Shown: piece after piece, positions 1 through 6,379 of the stretch
Layout of the letters: each line of letters starts with the position of its first letter
How positions within the stretch are numbered: the first letter of the stretch is position 1
The notes under the pieces: model-generated
What the model saw: only the letters and a program-made list of their open reading frames with translations
What the model was told of the DNA's origin: nothing
The model's database searches: none
Assembly: GCA_027619145.1 (NCBI GenBank)
Contig: JAQCGA010000252.1
Coordinates: 1 to 6,390, forward strand
Source of the DNA: a bacterium
GTDB lineage: Bacteria > Latescibacterota > UBA2968 > GCA-2709665
Direction of reading: 5' to 3'
Length of the DNA: 6,390 nt
Translations under genes and position numbers: made by a program

Positions 1-344
1 AGGTGGTTGGGTTGTGCGTAGAGCACATTGGGATGTTGGGAGAATGCGGCTGAGGCCGTTTGGGGGTCTACGTCCGGGCGGATACGGACCCGGTAGATGG
101 CGGCCGGGTCTCCTGCGGGTTTGGCCAGGACTGGACGCTGGCCAAACAGGGGTTCTATGGATTGGACGCCGAAGCGACGAGTAAGGTCGTCCAGGCTATT
201 GGTTGTGGGTTTGGCGGCTGAGGCGCGAAATTTGACCAGGATCTGGCCAGGAGAATAGGTGGGTTGCGCGGAGGCTTCGAGAGGCAGAAAGAGCAACAGG
301 CCAACGACTACGGATAGCGTCCTGGACGTGCGCGGTGGGGACAA
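1..344 (-). CDS. Secreted subtilisin-like (S8) serine protease, N-terminal part only
   Basis: Only the first 114 codons are inside the window; the gene runs off the left edge. The product should be an exported protease made as a zymogen. Residues 1-26 form a signal peptide: Arg5 and Arg8, a hydrophobic core at about 10-22 (LSVVVGLLLFLPL), then a likely signal peptidase I site after ASA at 24-26. Residues 33-113 match the propeptide of fervidolysin-like subtilases: GQILVKFR at 33-40, a middle with PLFG at 65-68, IYRVRI at 83-88, and the closing NVLYAQPN at 106-113, like the family V-x-Y-A-E-P-N signature. The catalytic Asp/His/Ser domain would lie beyond base 1. No in-frame ATG exists after an upstream stop at about 391-393, so I chose TTG at 344, with AAGGAG (complement of 353-358) 8 bases upstream. 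It lies about 100 bases downstream of the MFS gene on the same strand. The family call rests on the propeptide alone. Confidence 0.75.
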   Translation of the reverse strand, partial: MSPPRTSRTLSVVVGLLLFLPLEASAQPTYSPGQILVKFRASAAKPTTNSLDDLTRRFGVQSIEPLFGQRPVLAKPAGDPAAIYRVRIRPDVDPQTASAAFSQHPNVLYAQPNH

Positions 345-352
345 GGAGGCAT

Positions 353-358
353 CTCCTT
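353..358 (-). promoter_or_regulatory. Shine-Dalgarno site deciding a TTG start
   Basis: The minus strand reads AAGGAG here, 8 bases before TTG at 344. An ATG at 352-350 lies inside the spacer but opens a frame that stops after 14 codons. The TTG frame instead gives a signal peptide and a subtilase propeptide. This site is the main reason to place the protease start at TTG. Confidence 0.65.
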
Positions 359-390
359 GAATCGGAGGGGAAGGACAAAAGAAAGGGCAT

Positions 391-400
391 GTTTATAAAC
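391..400. repeat. 10-bp perfect palindrome upstream of the protease gene
   Basis: GTTTATAAAC is its own reverse complement. It lies in the 101-base gap between the MFS stop and the protease start, 46 bases before the TTG codon. On the minus strand it contains TATAAA (399-394), which could serve as a -10 element, but I see no matching -35 box at a normal distance. AACGTT occurs at its edge (398-403) and again at 441-446. It may be an operator, part of a promoter, or chance. The rest of the gap is pyrimidine-rich on the minus strand, with no convincing terminator. Confidence 0.25.
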
Positions 401-445
401 GTTGGAGCCAGAATGCAGTTCCTGTAAAGCTGATTTGGAGAACGT

Positions 446-1636
446 TCAATCGCTGGCCTTTGCCGCTGCGGCAGGTTCATCGAGCCGGGTAGCGGGCAGG
501 GCTGAAACCAGCAGCCCACCGGGTACGAGCAAGGCAGAGGCACACAGGAGCGCGAAGCCCAGGGAGGTGGCGTCTGCGAGAATGCCAATTACCGGAAGGA
601 GCAAACCGGCGATTCCCCAGGCGAAGCCCATGACCAACCCAGTGGCCGTGCTGGTGTTTTGCGGAAGCAGGCGTTGGGCCAGGATGATGTTGGTTGTGGT
701 GCCCATTTCAAAGATGAACCCGGCCAGACAGAAGAGTCCGATTGAGATGGAACCGACTGTGGCATAAAACCCAAAGTAGGCGACTGCAGAAAAGACGCAG
801 GTGAGGGATAGGAGTTTTCGAGGGGTGGTGCGGTCGCCCACGAACCCACCAGCGATGCGACCCAGGGTGCTGGCCACAAGATAGGCGGAGAAAATCCATC
901 CAATTTCTCCGATGGACCATCCCCGACCTTCTCCCAGGATGGAAATGAAGCTGACGTAGGCTGCGTGTACGAGCGAACGAAAAACGCTGATGGCAAAAAG
1001 CGTCCACATCGGTCGCATCGCGCGGGTTCTGAGGAAAGCCAAATTGATGCGTGCTGGCGGTTGGGTGCTTTCACCAAGTCTTCCGGCTCGCGAGAGCTGA
1101 AGCAGAGCCGCAGAAACGATGAGACATGGAAAGACGATGAGCCAGACGTGATCCAGGCCGTAGTTGCTTACGATCTGGGTTCCTACCACGGGTGCAATCG
1201 CCATACCCAGGGTACCGCCCGTGAGGAAAATGGCCATTGCCAGATTGGAACGATTGGGGAGCGAAGCGGTGACCAGGCCGCCCCCGGTAGGGTGGAACAA
1301 AGAAGAGCCAAAGGCCGCGAAGATGAGGAGGACAGCCAGGGTGATTGCGGAAGGGGCCAGGCCAATGAGCGAAACGGAGAGACCACATACCAGGACGCCC
1401 AGAGCGGCCAGGCGCATCCGATTGGTACGGTCTCCCAGATACCCCATAAAAGGTTGTGGCATGTTGCCAAAGACGGAGACGACCATGGGGAGAAGGGAGG
1501 CTTCGACCAGGGAGAGCCCGAAGTAGGTTTTGAACATGGCGAGCAACGGTGGGAAAAAAAGCATATAAAAATCCACCGTAGTATGCGCGGCGGTGACGAA
1601 CCAGATTCGAACCATGGGGTGCCGCGTTGGGGACAT
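446..1636 (-). CDS. MFS transporter, fosmidomycin-resistance (Fsr)-like
   Basis: A 396-residue inner-membrane major facilitator, the usual size for a 12-helix MFS protein, made up mostly of hydrophobic segments. Family signs are His18 and Asp22 in the first helix (HTTVDFY), the MFS motif-A loop GYLGDRTNRMR at 65-75 with a second-half echo GFVGDRTTPRK, and LFHPTGGG at 113-120. The last resembles the conserved F-H-P segment of Fsr-type transporters. Known Fsr members are proton-driven exporters linked to fosmidomycin resistance; the substrate here cannot be told from sequence. The start at 1636 is supported by GGAG 5 bases upstream; Met8 is a less likely alternative. The next gene upstream on the same strand, a sirohydrochlorin chelatase, ends 69 bases away, with a strong hairpin between them. 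The protease gene follows about 100 bases downstream. The MFS call is firm, the Fsr subfamily call moderate. Confidence 0.88.
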   Translation of the reverse strand: MSPTRHPMVRIWFVTAAHTTVDFYMLFFPPLLAMFKTYFGLSLVEASLLPMVVSVFGNMPQPFMGYLGDRTNRMRLAALGVLVCGLSVSLIGLAPSAITLAVLLIFAAFGSSLFHPTGGGLVTASLPNRSNLAMAIFLTGGTLGMAIAPVVGTQIVSNYGLDHVWLIVFPCLIVSAALLQLSRAGRLGESTQPPARINLAFLRTRAMRPMWTLFAISVFRSLVHAAYVSFISILGEGRGWSIGEIGWIFSAYLVASTLGRIAGGFVGDRTTPRKLLSLTCVFSAVAYFGFYATVGSISIGLFCLAGFIFEMGTTTNIILAQRLLPQNTSTATGLVMGFAWGIAGLLLPVIGILADATSLGFALLCASALLVPGGLLVSALPATRLDEPAAAAKASD

Positions 1637-1654
1637 GGAGACTCCATAATAGAA

Positions 1655-1675
1655 GGGCGACCCGACGGGACGCCC
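1655..1675 (-). terminator. Symmetric GC hairpin between chelatase and MFS genes, terminator or attenuator candidate
   Basis: The arms GGGCG (1655-1659) and CGCCC (1671-1675) pair. After one mismatch, CCC (1661-1663) and GGG (1667-1669) pair around a 3-base loop, giving 8 G-C-rich pairs. In minus-strand RNA the hairpin is followed by UUCUAUUAU (1654-1646), a short, imperfect U-rich stretch. The MFS Shine-Dalgarno and start codon come next; the ATG is 18 bases after the hairpin. It could partly terminate chelatase transcripts or lower read-through into the transporter gene. The U tract is too weak for a confident intrinsic terminator. Confidence 0.45.
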
Positions 1676-1705
1676 CAGGAGGTGGATGAAGAAAAGGTGT
1701 ATGTG

Positions 1706-2068
1706 TTATGCCAGACCGGCGCGTTCGAGAACAACGTCGCCAATTTTTTCGTGCAGCCCCAGGGGGCCGGTGACACGGACTTTTAAGCCGGGAAAACCAG
1801 ATGCCGCCTCTCGGGCAAGGTTTGGAATATCCTGGGTGGCATGACGTCCAGGGGCAAGCATATAAGGATGGATGATGACTTCGGTGGCACCGTCGCGCAC
1901 GCAGGCCGAAATGCCCTGTTCGATGGTGGGTTCGGCCAATTCCATGTGGGCAATGTGTACGATCAGATCTGCTCGTTTTTTACGCAGGAGACAGGCCACT
2001 TCTTCGAGCATCTGGTTGGCCTGTTCGCGGGTGGAGCCGTGGTCCACAATGAGAAGTGCTTGGGGCAT
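1706..2068 (-). CDS. cbiX: Short sirohydrochlorin chelatase (CbiX/SirB type)
   Basis: A 120-residue single-domain chelatase that would insert cobalt (early cobalamin pathway) or iron (siroheme) into sirohydrochlorin in the cytoplasm. The beginning LLIVDHGS carries the first metal-site histidine at His10. AHMELAEPTIEQGI at 40-53 and HPYMLAPGRHATQDIP at 67-82 are highly typical, with His76 the likely second metal-site histidine. The C-terminus has the family PLGLHEKIGDVVLER signature. This is the length of the short CbiX form, which works as a homodimer, not the double-length SirB/CbiX of many bacteria. The ATG at 2068 puts His10 in its conserved place; the ribosome site is weak (GGGA, 6 bases upstream). 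A good minus-strand promoter candidate lies 50-78 bases upstream. No other cobalamin or siroheme genes are in the window, so the metal is undetermined. Confidence 0.9.
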   Translation of the reverse strand: MPQALLIVDHGSTREQANQMLEEVACLLRKKRADLIVHIAHMELAEPTIEQGISACVRDGATEVIIHPYMLAPGRHATQDIPNLAREAASGFPGLKVRVTGPLGLHEKIGDVVLERAGLA

Positions 2069-2117
2069 GGTATATCCCAGGGCAAAACACAGTTATTGGA
2101 GGAATGAATCGCTCGGT

Positions 2118-2146
2118 AACATACAAATTTGCCTTGATAAGGTCAA
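2118..2146 (-). promoter_or_regulatory. Sigma-70-type promoter for the chelatase gene
   Basis: On the minus strand the -35 box is TTGACC (2146-2141, 5 of 6 to consensus) and the -10 box is TATGTT (2123-2118, 4 of 6), with a 17-base spacer. Transcription would start near 2111, giving a leader of about 43 bases before the ATG at 2068. It is back-to-back with the nitroreductase promoter candidate. Based on consensus matching only. Confidence 0.5.
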
Positions 2147-2166
2147 GCCGGAAGAAGGAACAGGGG

Positions 2167-2196
2167 CCAGTTTGAGATCTGGTTGTGGTGAACTGG
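2167..2196. repeat. Inverted repeat between the two divergent promoters
   Basis: CCAGTT (2167-2172) and AACTGG (2191-2196) are exact inverted repeats separated by 18 bases. AGATCT (2175-2180) is a small palindrome inside the spacer. The repeat lies between the two -35 boxes (2141-2146 and 2242-2247), where a regulator of both genes could bind. Arms of 6 bp are short and could be chance. Apart from this repeat and the promoter candidates, I see nothing gene-like in 2069-2329. Confidence 0.25.
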
Positions 2197-2241
2197 AACA
2201 TGTGGGTTGGCCCGGACTCATGAAAGGTAGGGGAATTGGCG

Positions 2242-2270
2242 TTGACGGATGTGCGAGGGCAGGCGATATT
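2242..2270 (+). promoter_or_regulatory. Sigma-70-type promoter for the nitroreductase gene
   Basis: The -35 box is TTGACG (2242-2247, 5 of 6 to consensus) and the -10 box is GATATT (2265-2270, 4 of 6), with a 17-base spacer. Transcription would start near 2277, leaving about 53 bases of leader before the ATG at 2330. Based on consensus matching only. Confidence 0.5.
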
Positions 2271-2329
2271 CCAATAGAAGAAGATGAGCGTATATCCATA
2301 GAGGCCGATACGATGTGGAGGTGTGGGAG

Positions 2330-3100
2330 ATGAATGCGACGATGGAGATTTTGATGAGACATCGCAGCGTGCGGAGGTTCCAGGACCGGGCGTTGCCGGA
2401 GGGGTTGTTGGAGGAACTGGTTGCGTGTGGACAACAGGCGAGTACGTCCAGCAATTTGCAGGTGTACAGTATCATTCACGTGGCAGAGTCACAGCGCAAG
2501 GCCGAACTGACAACGTTGTGTGCGGACCAGGTGCAGATTCACGAGAGTGCTGTGTTTTTGGCTTTTTGTGCGGATTTACACCGGTGTTTGTTGGCAGGAG
2601 ACATGCACGGTGGGTTGCCTCTGGATGGGGATTATGCAGAGGCGTTGCTGGTGGCTACCGTGGATACGGCGCTGGTGATGCAGAACGTGGCAACGGCGGC
2701 GGAGTCTGCCGGGTTGGGGATTTGCATGATTGGTGCGATGCGCAACCATCCAAAAGCGGTGGGCCGTTTCCTGGGCTTGCCGCCCCATGTGTATGCGGTG
2801 GCGGGGATGTGTTTGGGATACCCCGCAGAAGATCCGCAGGTGAAACCGCGCCTCCCGTTGGATGCTGTGCTACACCGGGAGGCCTATTTGGCAGATGAAC
2901 ACCACGTGGAATACCTGGAGGGGTATGACCGCGAAATGGTTGCGTTTTATGAGTCGCAGGGGATGCATCCCAAAGATCCGCGTTGGACGAGTGTGGCTGC
3001 CGGGCGGGCAGGACAGTTTCACAGGAGAGAAGAGATGGATGCGTTCTTGACGGAACAGGGGTTCCGAGTGCGGAGAGATGCGGGGCAGGAGGTTGAGTAA
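2330..3100 (+). CDS. NfsA/NfrA-family NAD(P)H-dependent FMN nitroreductase
   Basis: A 256-residue cytoplasmic flavoenzyme of the oxygen-insensitive nitroreductase family, which reduces nitroaromatics, quinones or flavins with NAD(P)H. The FMN-binding start MRHRSVRRF puts His11, Arg12, Ser13 and Arg15 at the same numbers as in E. coli NfsA. Further family signs are the ASTSSNLQ segment at 37-44, TVDTALVMQN at 110-119, AESAGLG at 124-130, IGAMRN at 134-139, and GYPAEDPQVKPRLP at 163-176, whose Lys172 and Arg174 match the FMN-phosphate contacts. YDREMVAFYESQG follows near the C-terminus, and the tail REEMDAFLTEQGF resembles Bacillus-type NfrA. The protein is slightly longer than NfsA (240). The ATG at 2330 is preferred over an in-frame GTG at 2315 because GGAGG (2317-2321) lies 8 bases before it. 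The gene is divergent from the chelatase and convergent with the RND gene. The Arg that NfsA uses for NADPH is not obvious here, so cofactor preference is open. Confidence 0.9.
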   Translation: MNATMEILMRHRSVRRFQDRALPEGLLEELVACGQQASTSSNLQVYSIIHVAESQRKAELTTLCADQVQIHESAVFLAFCADLHRCLLAGDMHGGLPLDGDYAEALLVATVDTALVMQNVATAAESAGLGICMIGAMRNHPKAVGRFLGLPPHVYAVAGMCLGYPAEDPQVKPRLPLDAVLHREAYLADEHHVEYLEGYDREMVAFYESQGMHPKDPRWTSVAAGRAGQFHRREEMDAFLTEQGFRVRRDAGQEVE

Positions 3101-3110
3101 TTGGAGGTTG

Positions 3111-3135
3111 AACCCCTGGGCGCCTTCAGGAGGTT
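3111..3135. other. Bulged hairpin between convergent gene ends
   Basis: AACCCCTG (3111-3118) pairs with CAGGAGGTT (3127-3135) as 8 base pairs with one bulged A and an 8-base loop. It spans the 25-base gap between the nitroreductase stop (3100) and the RND stop (3126-3128). It is a possible bidirectional terminator, but neither strand has a T tract after it. GGAGGTT also occurs three times here (3088, 3103, 3129), so part of the pairing may come from that small repeat. Confidence 0.25.
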
Positions 3136-3494
3136 TGCATGGAGGCGGCAAACCGTTTGACGCTTTGGGCGAGGTCGTCCATGAGAGAATAGATGGTGGC
3201 CAGGATGACCAGGGTAAGTAGCGTGGAGACGATGAGGCCAGAGATGATAACCAGGCCGATGGGCCCCCATATCTTGGCGTAGCCTTCGGCGGTTCCGTAG
3301 ACCATGGGGACGACGAGTGGGGAAAGGCCAAGTACGGTGGTGGTGGCGGTCATCAAGATGGGACGAAGACGGTCCTGTCCCCCCCGGAGGATTGCATCTT
3401 TCCGGGAAAGACCTTGATGGCGGTAATGGTTGATGTGGTCAATGAGGACAATTCCATTGTTGACCACAATGCCAAAGAGGATGAGCAGGCCATA
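3126..3494 (-). pseudogene. C-terminal piece of the RND permease (TM10-12), out of frame
   Basis: This is the missing end of the large RND gene, read in another frame. From 3494 it encodes YGLLILFGIV, then VNNGIVLIDHINHYR (TM10 and the following loop), then RPILMTATTTVLGLSPLV (TM11), the segment YAKIWGPIGLVIISGLI that leads into TM12, and ends after about 122 residues at TGA 3126-3128. These are the standard last three helices of RND exporters, in the right order and with the right distance to the end. The longest stand-alone frame would start with GTG at 3467, inside TM10. It has no ribosome-binding site before it, so separate translation is unlikely. The TM10 lysine of AcrB (Lys940) appears replaced by Asn in the VVNNG segment, as in many relatives. 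Confidence 0.8.
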
Positions 3495-6379
3495 GGTGGC
3501 GTGTCCATTGGAACATTAAAAGAATACATGCCGATGGCCACGCCGGTGAAAGCAAAGCAGATGGAGAACATGATGGTGAAGGGGTGGATATAGGACTCGA
3601 AGAGCGAGGCCATGATCATGTAGATGAGCAAGATTGCAAGGAGCATGGTGAAGTTGGTTTCGCCCTGTTCTTGGGCGATCTGGCGGAAGCTGCGATCCAT
3701 CTGCCAGGAGTATCCGGCGGGAAGCTGGAGCTTTTCCATTCGGCTTCGCATTTCAGTACCGACTTTCATAAGGGTTGCGCGTTCGGTACTGGCGTAGACC
3801 TGTACGGTGTACATGCGTTCCTGGCGTTCGATGGAGCGTGGGCCTTTTCGGAGTTCAAAATTGGCAAGACTGGCAAGGGATACCAGTGTGCCGTTGTCGT
3901 TTTCGAAGGGTGTGTTTTTCAAGTGCTTCAGGGTTGCGCGGTCTTCTTCCTGGAGCTGGACGGCAATGTCAATTTCGCCGTCTTCTGTTTTGAATTTGCT
4001 GTTGCCGCGTGTGCCCAGGGCCGTGGCAATGGTGGTGGCAATTTGTTGGGGTGAAAGGCCGTACCGCTGTGCGCGGTCGCGGTTGACGGTGACCTGGATT
4101 TCTTCGGTTCCGCTTTCCAGGCTGGTCTCAATCTGGTGGATCCCAGGAAGATCCCGCATTCGGAGCGAGATATCTTCCGCCAGGATCTCCAGCATCTGCG
4201 GGTTTCGTCCACGGACTTCAATGCCAACACCGCTGCCGCCACTGGACCGCCCGGCGGTAAATTTGACGCCCGGGATGTCCTCGGGGAGCAGTTTTTGTAC
4301 TTTTCGTTTGACCTGGTCTGTGGTAAGTGTGGCCTGGTCTGCTGGAACAAGGTAGAGTGTGACCCGGTTGCCACGCCGCTCGCTGTAGCGGGTCCGGACG
4401 GCATCAATATCCAGTTCAGATTTGAGGGGGAGCAGGATGTTTTCTACTTTTTTAAACAGCGGCTGAAGGTCGTCAATGCCATAGTGTCTGGGGGTTTCAA
4501 CCGTGTATTCCAGGCGGCGGGAAGATTGCCAACGGTAAGGGCGCTTTTCTACCAGAGAATAGAGGTAGAAGCCCATGGTCAAGACAAAGCAGGCAAGGGT
4601 GACGGTGGTCCAACGATACCGGAGTGTGGTGCTGAGAAAGCGCACGTAGAGGGTACGCATTCCGAGTTTTCGAAAGCGATAATACAGGCCGAATAGCAGG
4701 ATTGCCAACAGGGCGAGCAGAACCCATGCGCTGGTGGGCACGCTGGACAGGCCCCCGAAGAACCATGTCATGTTGTCTTGTAACCACGTCAGGGTTTCTC
4801 GGATGCCGGTTGCGTATATCTGATAGAAGACCACACAGGCGAGCAGGGCACCCAGAACGAATTTGAGATATCGGTCCACGTGGTTGGCCGCGCTGTGGAA
4901 GGTGCGCGAGGCGGCCAGAGGAATCAGGGTGAGTGCTACGCAGAGGGAGGCTGCAACGGAAATGCAGACGGTAATGGAGAAGTCTCGCATCCAGAGTGAA
5001 CGCCCTGAGCCGGTTACGAATATGAGCGGTACGAAAACGCAGATGGTCGTAAGAGCTGCGGCGAGTACGGGCACACCGATTTCACGACTGCCTTCTACTG
5101 CGGCGGTCCAGGCATCGCGGCCTTCGTCGAAGCGTTTGCGGTAAATATTTTCGAGCGTGACTACGGCGGGGTCTACGAGCATGCCAATGGCAACCATGAG
5201 GCCCATCATGGAGACCATGTTGAGCGTAATGGTGGATCCCAGGAATTGCCGGGCAAGGTACATCATCACGAAGACGCACAGTACCGAAACAGGAATGGCC
5301 AGGCCAATGATGAGGGTACTGCGGAAGTTACGCAGGAAGATGAAGATGACCAGAATGGCGAGTAGGCCGCCCAGAATGGCGGATTGGGTGAGGTTCCAGA
5401 TGCCATTGGTTACGGTGACGGATTGATCCCGGGTGAGGTGAAGGCGCAATTTGTCGTGGCCGAGTTCTTCCTGGATGGCTGCCATTTCTTTTTTTACACG
5501 GTTGGCTGTGGCTACCAGGTTGGCGGTAGAAGATTTTCGGATTTCAATGGAGACCGCGTCTCTGCCGTCCAGGCGTTCAAAATAACGTCGTTCCGGGTAA
5601 TCGTAGGAGACGTTTGCCACATCTTTGAGCTTAATGTCGTTGCGCAGGGAAAGTTGGCGAATTTGATCGATCCGGTCGAACTCCCCCAGGACGCGCACAG
5701 ACAACCGCCTGCCGGCGTCTTCGATTTGGCCGGCGGAAATGTTGATGTTGTTGGTGCGGATCACCCTGTTGAGAGAGCGGATGTCCAGGTTGTGGGCGTT
5801 GAGGCGGCCCTGGTCCACTTCAACCAGCAGCGCTTTTTCGTCCACGCCCTCAATTTCTACATTGCCAACCCCCTGGAGTCGCTGGAGGCGGGGGAGGATT
5901 GTGTTTTTGTAGACGGACAGAAGTTCGGATTGATCATTGCCCAACCACGTGACGCGGTAGTCTAAAATTTCCCAGTCGTCGGTACTCCACCTGCGCGTTT
6001 CGATGCGTTCCAGGTCGTCGGGCAGCAGGTTCCGGACCTGGTCCAGGCGATCTCGAACCTGGATGGATTTCAGGTCCATGTCCGTGCCGTACTCAAATTC
6101 GAGACGTACCCAGCCCCGGCTGTCATATGAGCGAGAACTGATGGATTTTACGCCGGGGAGCGTTCCCATAATTTCTTCGATGGGACGGGTAATGGAGCGC
6201 TCGATTTCGTCTGGAGAGGACGAAGGGTAACTGGCGCTGATGTACATGGAAGGCCAGGAGAGGTCGGGCGCATATTCGAGGGGCAGGCGGAAGAGGGAGA
6301 TGACCCCCAGTACAAGGAAGCTGAGGGTGATCATTACAGTAGTAATGGGTTTGTTGATTGCGGATTCGGAAAGTTTCAT
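3353..6379 (-). CDS. RND efflux permease (AcrB/HAE-like), frameshifted before TM10
   Basis: Inner-membrane proton-driven exporter subunit. The open frame has 1008 codons, but only residues 1 to about 961 belong to the protein; the last 46 or so are out-of-frame read-through. Joined with the piece ending at 3126, it would be about 1084 residues, slightly longer than AcrB. Visible order: TM1 at 11-31, then the first periplasmic porter domain with LPGVKSISSRS; TM2 334-350, TM3 355-377, TM4 384-410 (GMLVDPAVVTLENI, Asp403), TM5 436-456, TM6 467-490; extra hydrophobic segments 504-526 and 551-569; TM7 590-608; second porter domain; TM8 909-927; TM9 933-954. The ATG at 6379 starts the usual MKLSESAINKPITT beginning. 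Only 11 bases lie upstream, so its ribosome site is not assessable. Adaptor and outer-membrane genes are not in the window and may lie upstream. The substrate is unknown; the single TM4 Asp resembles heavy-metal exporters, but the overall sequence reads as HAE-type. Confidence 0.9.
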   Translation of the reverse strand: MKLSESAINKPITTVMITLSFLVLGVISLFRLPLEYAPDLSWPSMYISASYPSSSPDEIERSITRPIEEIMGTLPGVKSISSRSYDSRGWVRLEFEYGTDMDLKSIQVRDRLDQVRNLLPDDLERIETRRWSTDDWEILDYRVTWLGNDQSELLSVYKNTILPRLQRLQGVGNVEIEGVDEKALLVEVDQGRLNAHNLDIRSLNRVIRTNNINISAGQIEDAGRRLSVRVLGEFDRIDQIRQLSLRNDIKLKDVANVSYDYPERRYFERLDGRDAVSIEIRKSSTANLVATANRVKKEMAAIQEELGHDKLRLHLTRDQSVTVTNGIWNLTQSAILGGLLAILVIFIFLRNFRSTLIIGLAIPVSVLCVFVMMYLARQFLGSTITLNMVSMMGLMVAIGMLVDPAVVTLENIYRKRFDEGRDAWTAAVEGSREIGVPVLAAALTTICVFVPLIFVTGSGRSLWMRDFSITVCISVAASLCVALTLIPLAASRTFHSAANHVDRYLKFVLGALLACVVFYQIYATGIRETLTWLQDNMTWFFGGLSSVPTSAWVLLALLAILLFGLYYRFRKLGMRTLYVRFLSTTLRYRWTTVTLACFVLTMGFYLYSLVEKRPYRWQSSRRLEYTVETPRHYGIDDLQPLFKKVENILLPLKSELDIDAVRTRYSERRGNRVTLYLVPADQATLTTDQVKRKVQKLLPEDIPGVKFTAGRSSGGSGVGIEVRGRNPQMLEILAEDISLRMRDLPGIHQIETSLESGTEEIQVTVNRDRAQRYGLSPQQIATTIATALGTRGNSKFKTEDGEIDIAVQLQEEDRATLKHLKNTPFENDNGTLVSLASLANFELRKGPRSIERQERMYTVQVYASTERATLMKVGTEMRSRMEKLQLPAGYSWQMDRSFRQIAQEQGETNFTMLLAILLIYMIMASLFESYIHPFTIMFSICFAFTGVAIGMYSFNVPMDTPPMACSSSLALWSTMELSSLTTSTITAIKVFPGKMQSSGGDRTVFVPS
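3490..3500 (-). other. Frameshift site in the RND gene
   Basis: Reading minus, the frame runs ATG GAC ACG CCA (residues 958-961), then CCT ATG GCC and nonsense. Starting instead at TAT (3494-3492), it gives YGLLILFGIV, the expected TM10. One base is therefore missing around 3494-3497, in the TM9-TM10 loop. The local sequence GCCACCTATGG has no slippery heptamer and no long homopolymer. It may be a real inactivating deletion or an assembly or read error. Confidence 0.75.

Noticed and set aside
196..588. A 130-codon minus-strand frame across the end of the MFS gene and the start of the protease.
   Set aside because: It overlaps the MFS C-terminus and the protease signal peptide in another frame and shows no family features, while the TTG frame gives a coherent secreted protein.
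965..1786. A 273-codon open frame on the plus strand opposite the MFS gene.
   Set aside because: It lies antisense to a clearly real transporter, has a highly charged, low-complexity composition and resembles no family I know. It is a by-product of the codon use of the other strand.
2315..2329. GTG start for the nitroreductase at 2315.
   Set aside because: The GGAGG at 2317-2321 would then lie inside the gene. It is ideally placed for ATG 2330, which also puts the FMN residues at their family positions.
2330..3100. BluB (lower-ligand synthase of cobalamin), suggested by the neighbouring chelatase.
   Set aside because: The K-P-R-L-P block, the YDREM segment near the C-terminus and the overall length follow NfsA/NfrA rather than BluB.
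3485..3500. Programmed -1 frameshifting to make full-length RND permease.
   Set aside because: A -1 shift would restore the frame, but there is no X-XXY-YYZ slippery site at the junction, and RND pumps are not known to use recoding. A deletion or sequence error is simpler.
5384..5965. A 193-codon plus-strand frame, plus others at 3584-4054 and 4136-4696.
   Set aside because: All lie antisense inside the RND coding sequence, which matches its family throughout; no independent ribosome sites or family motifs were seen.
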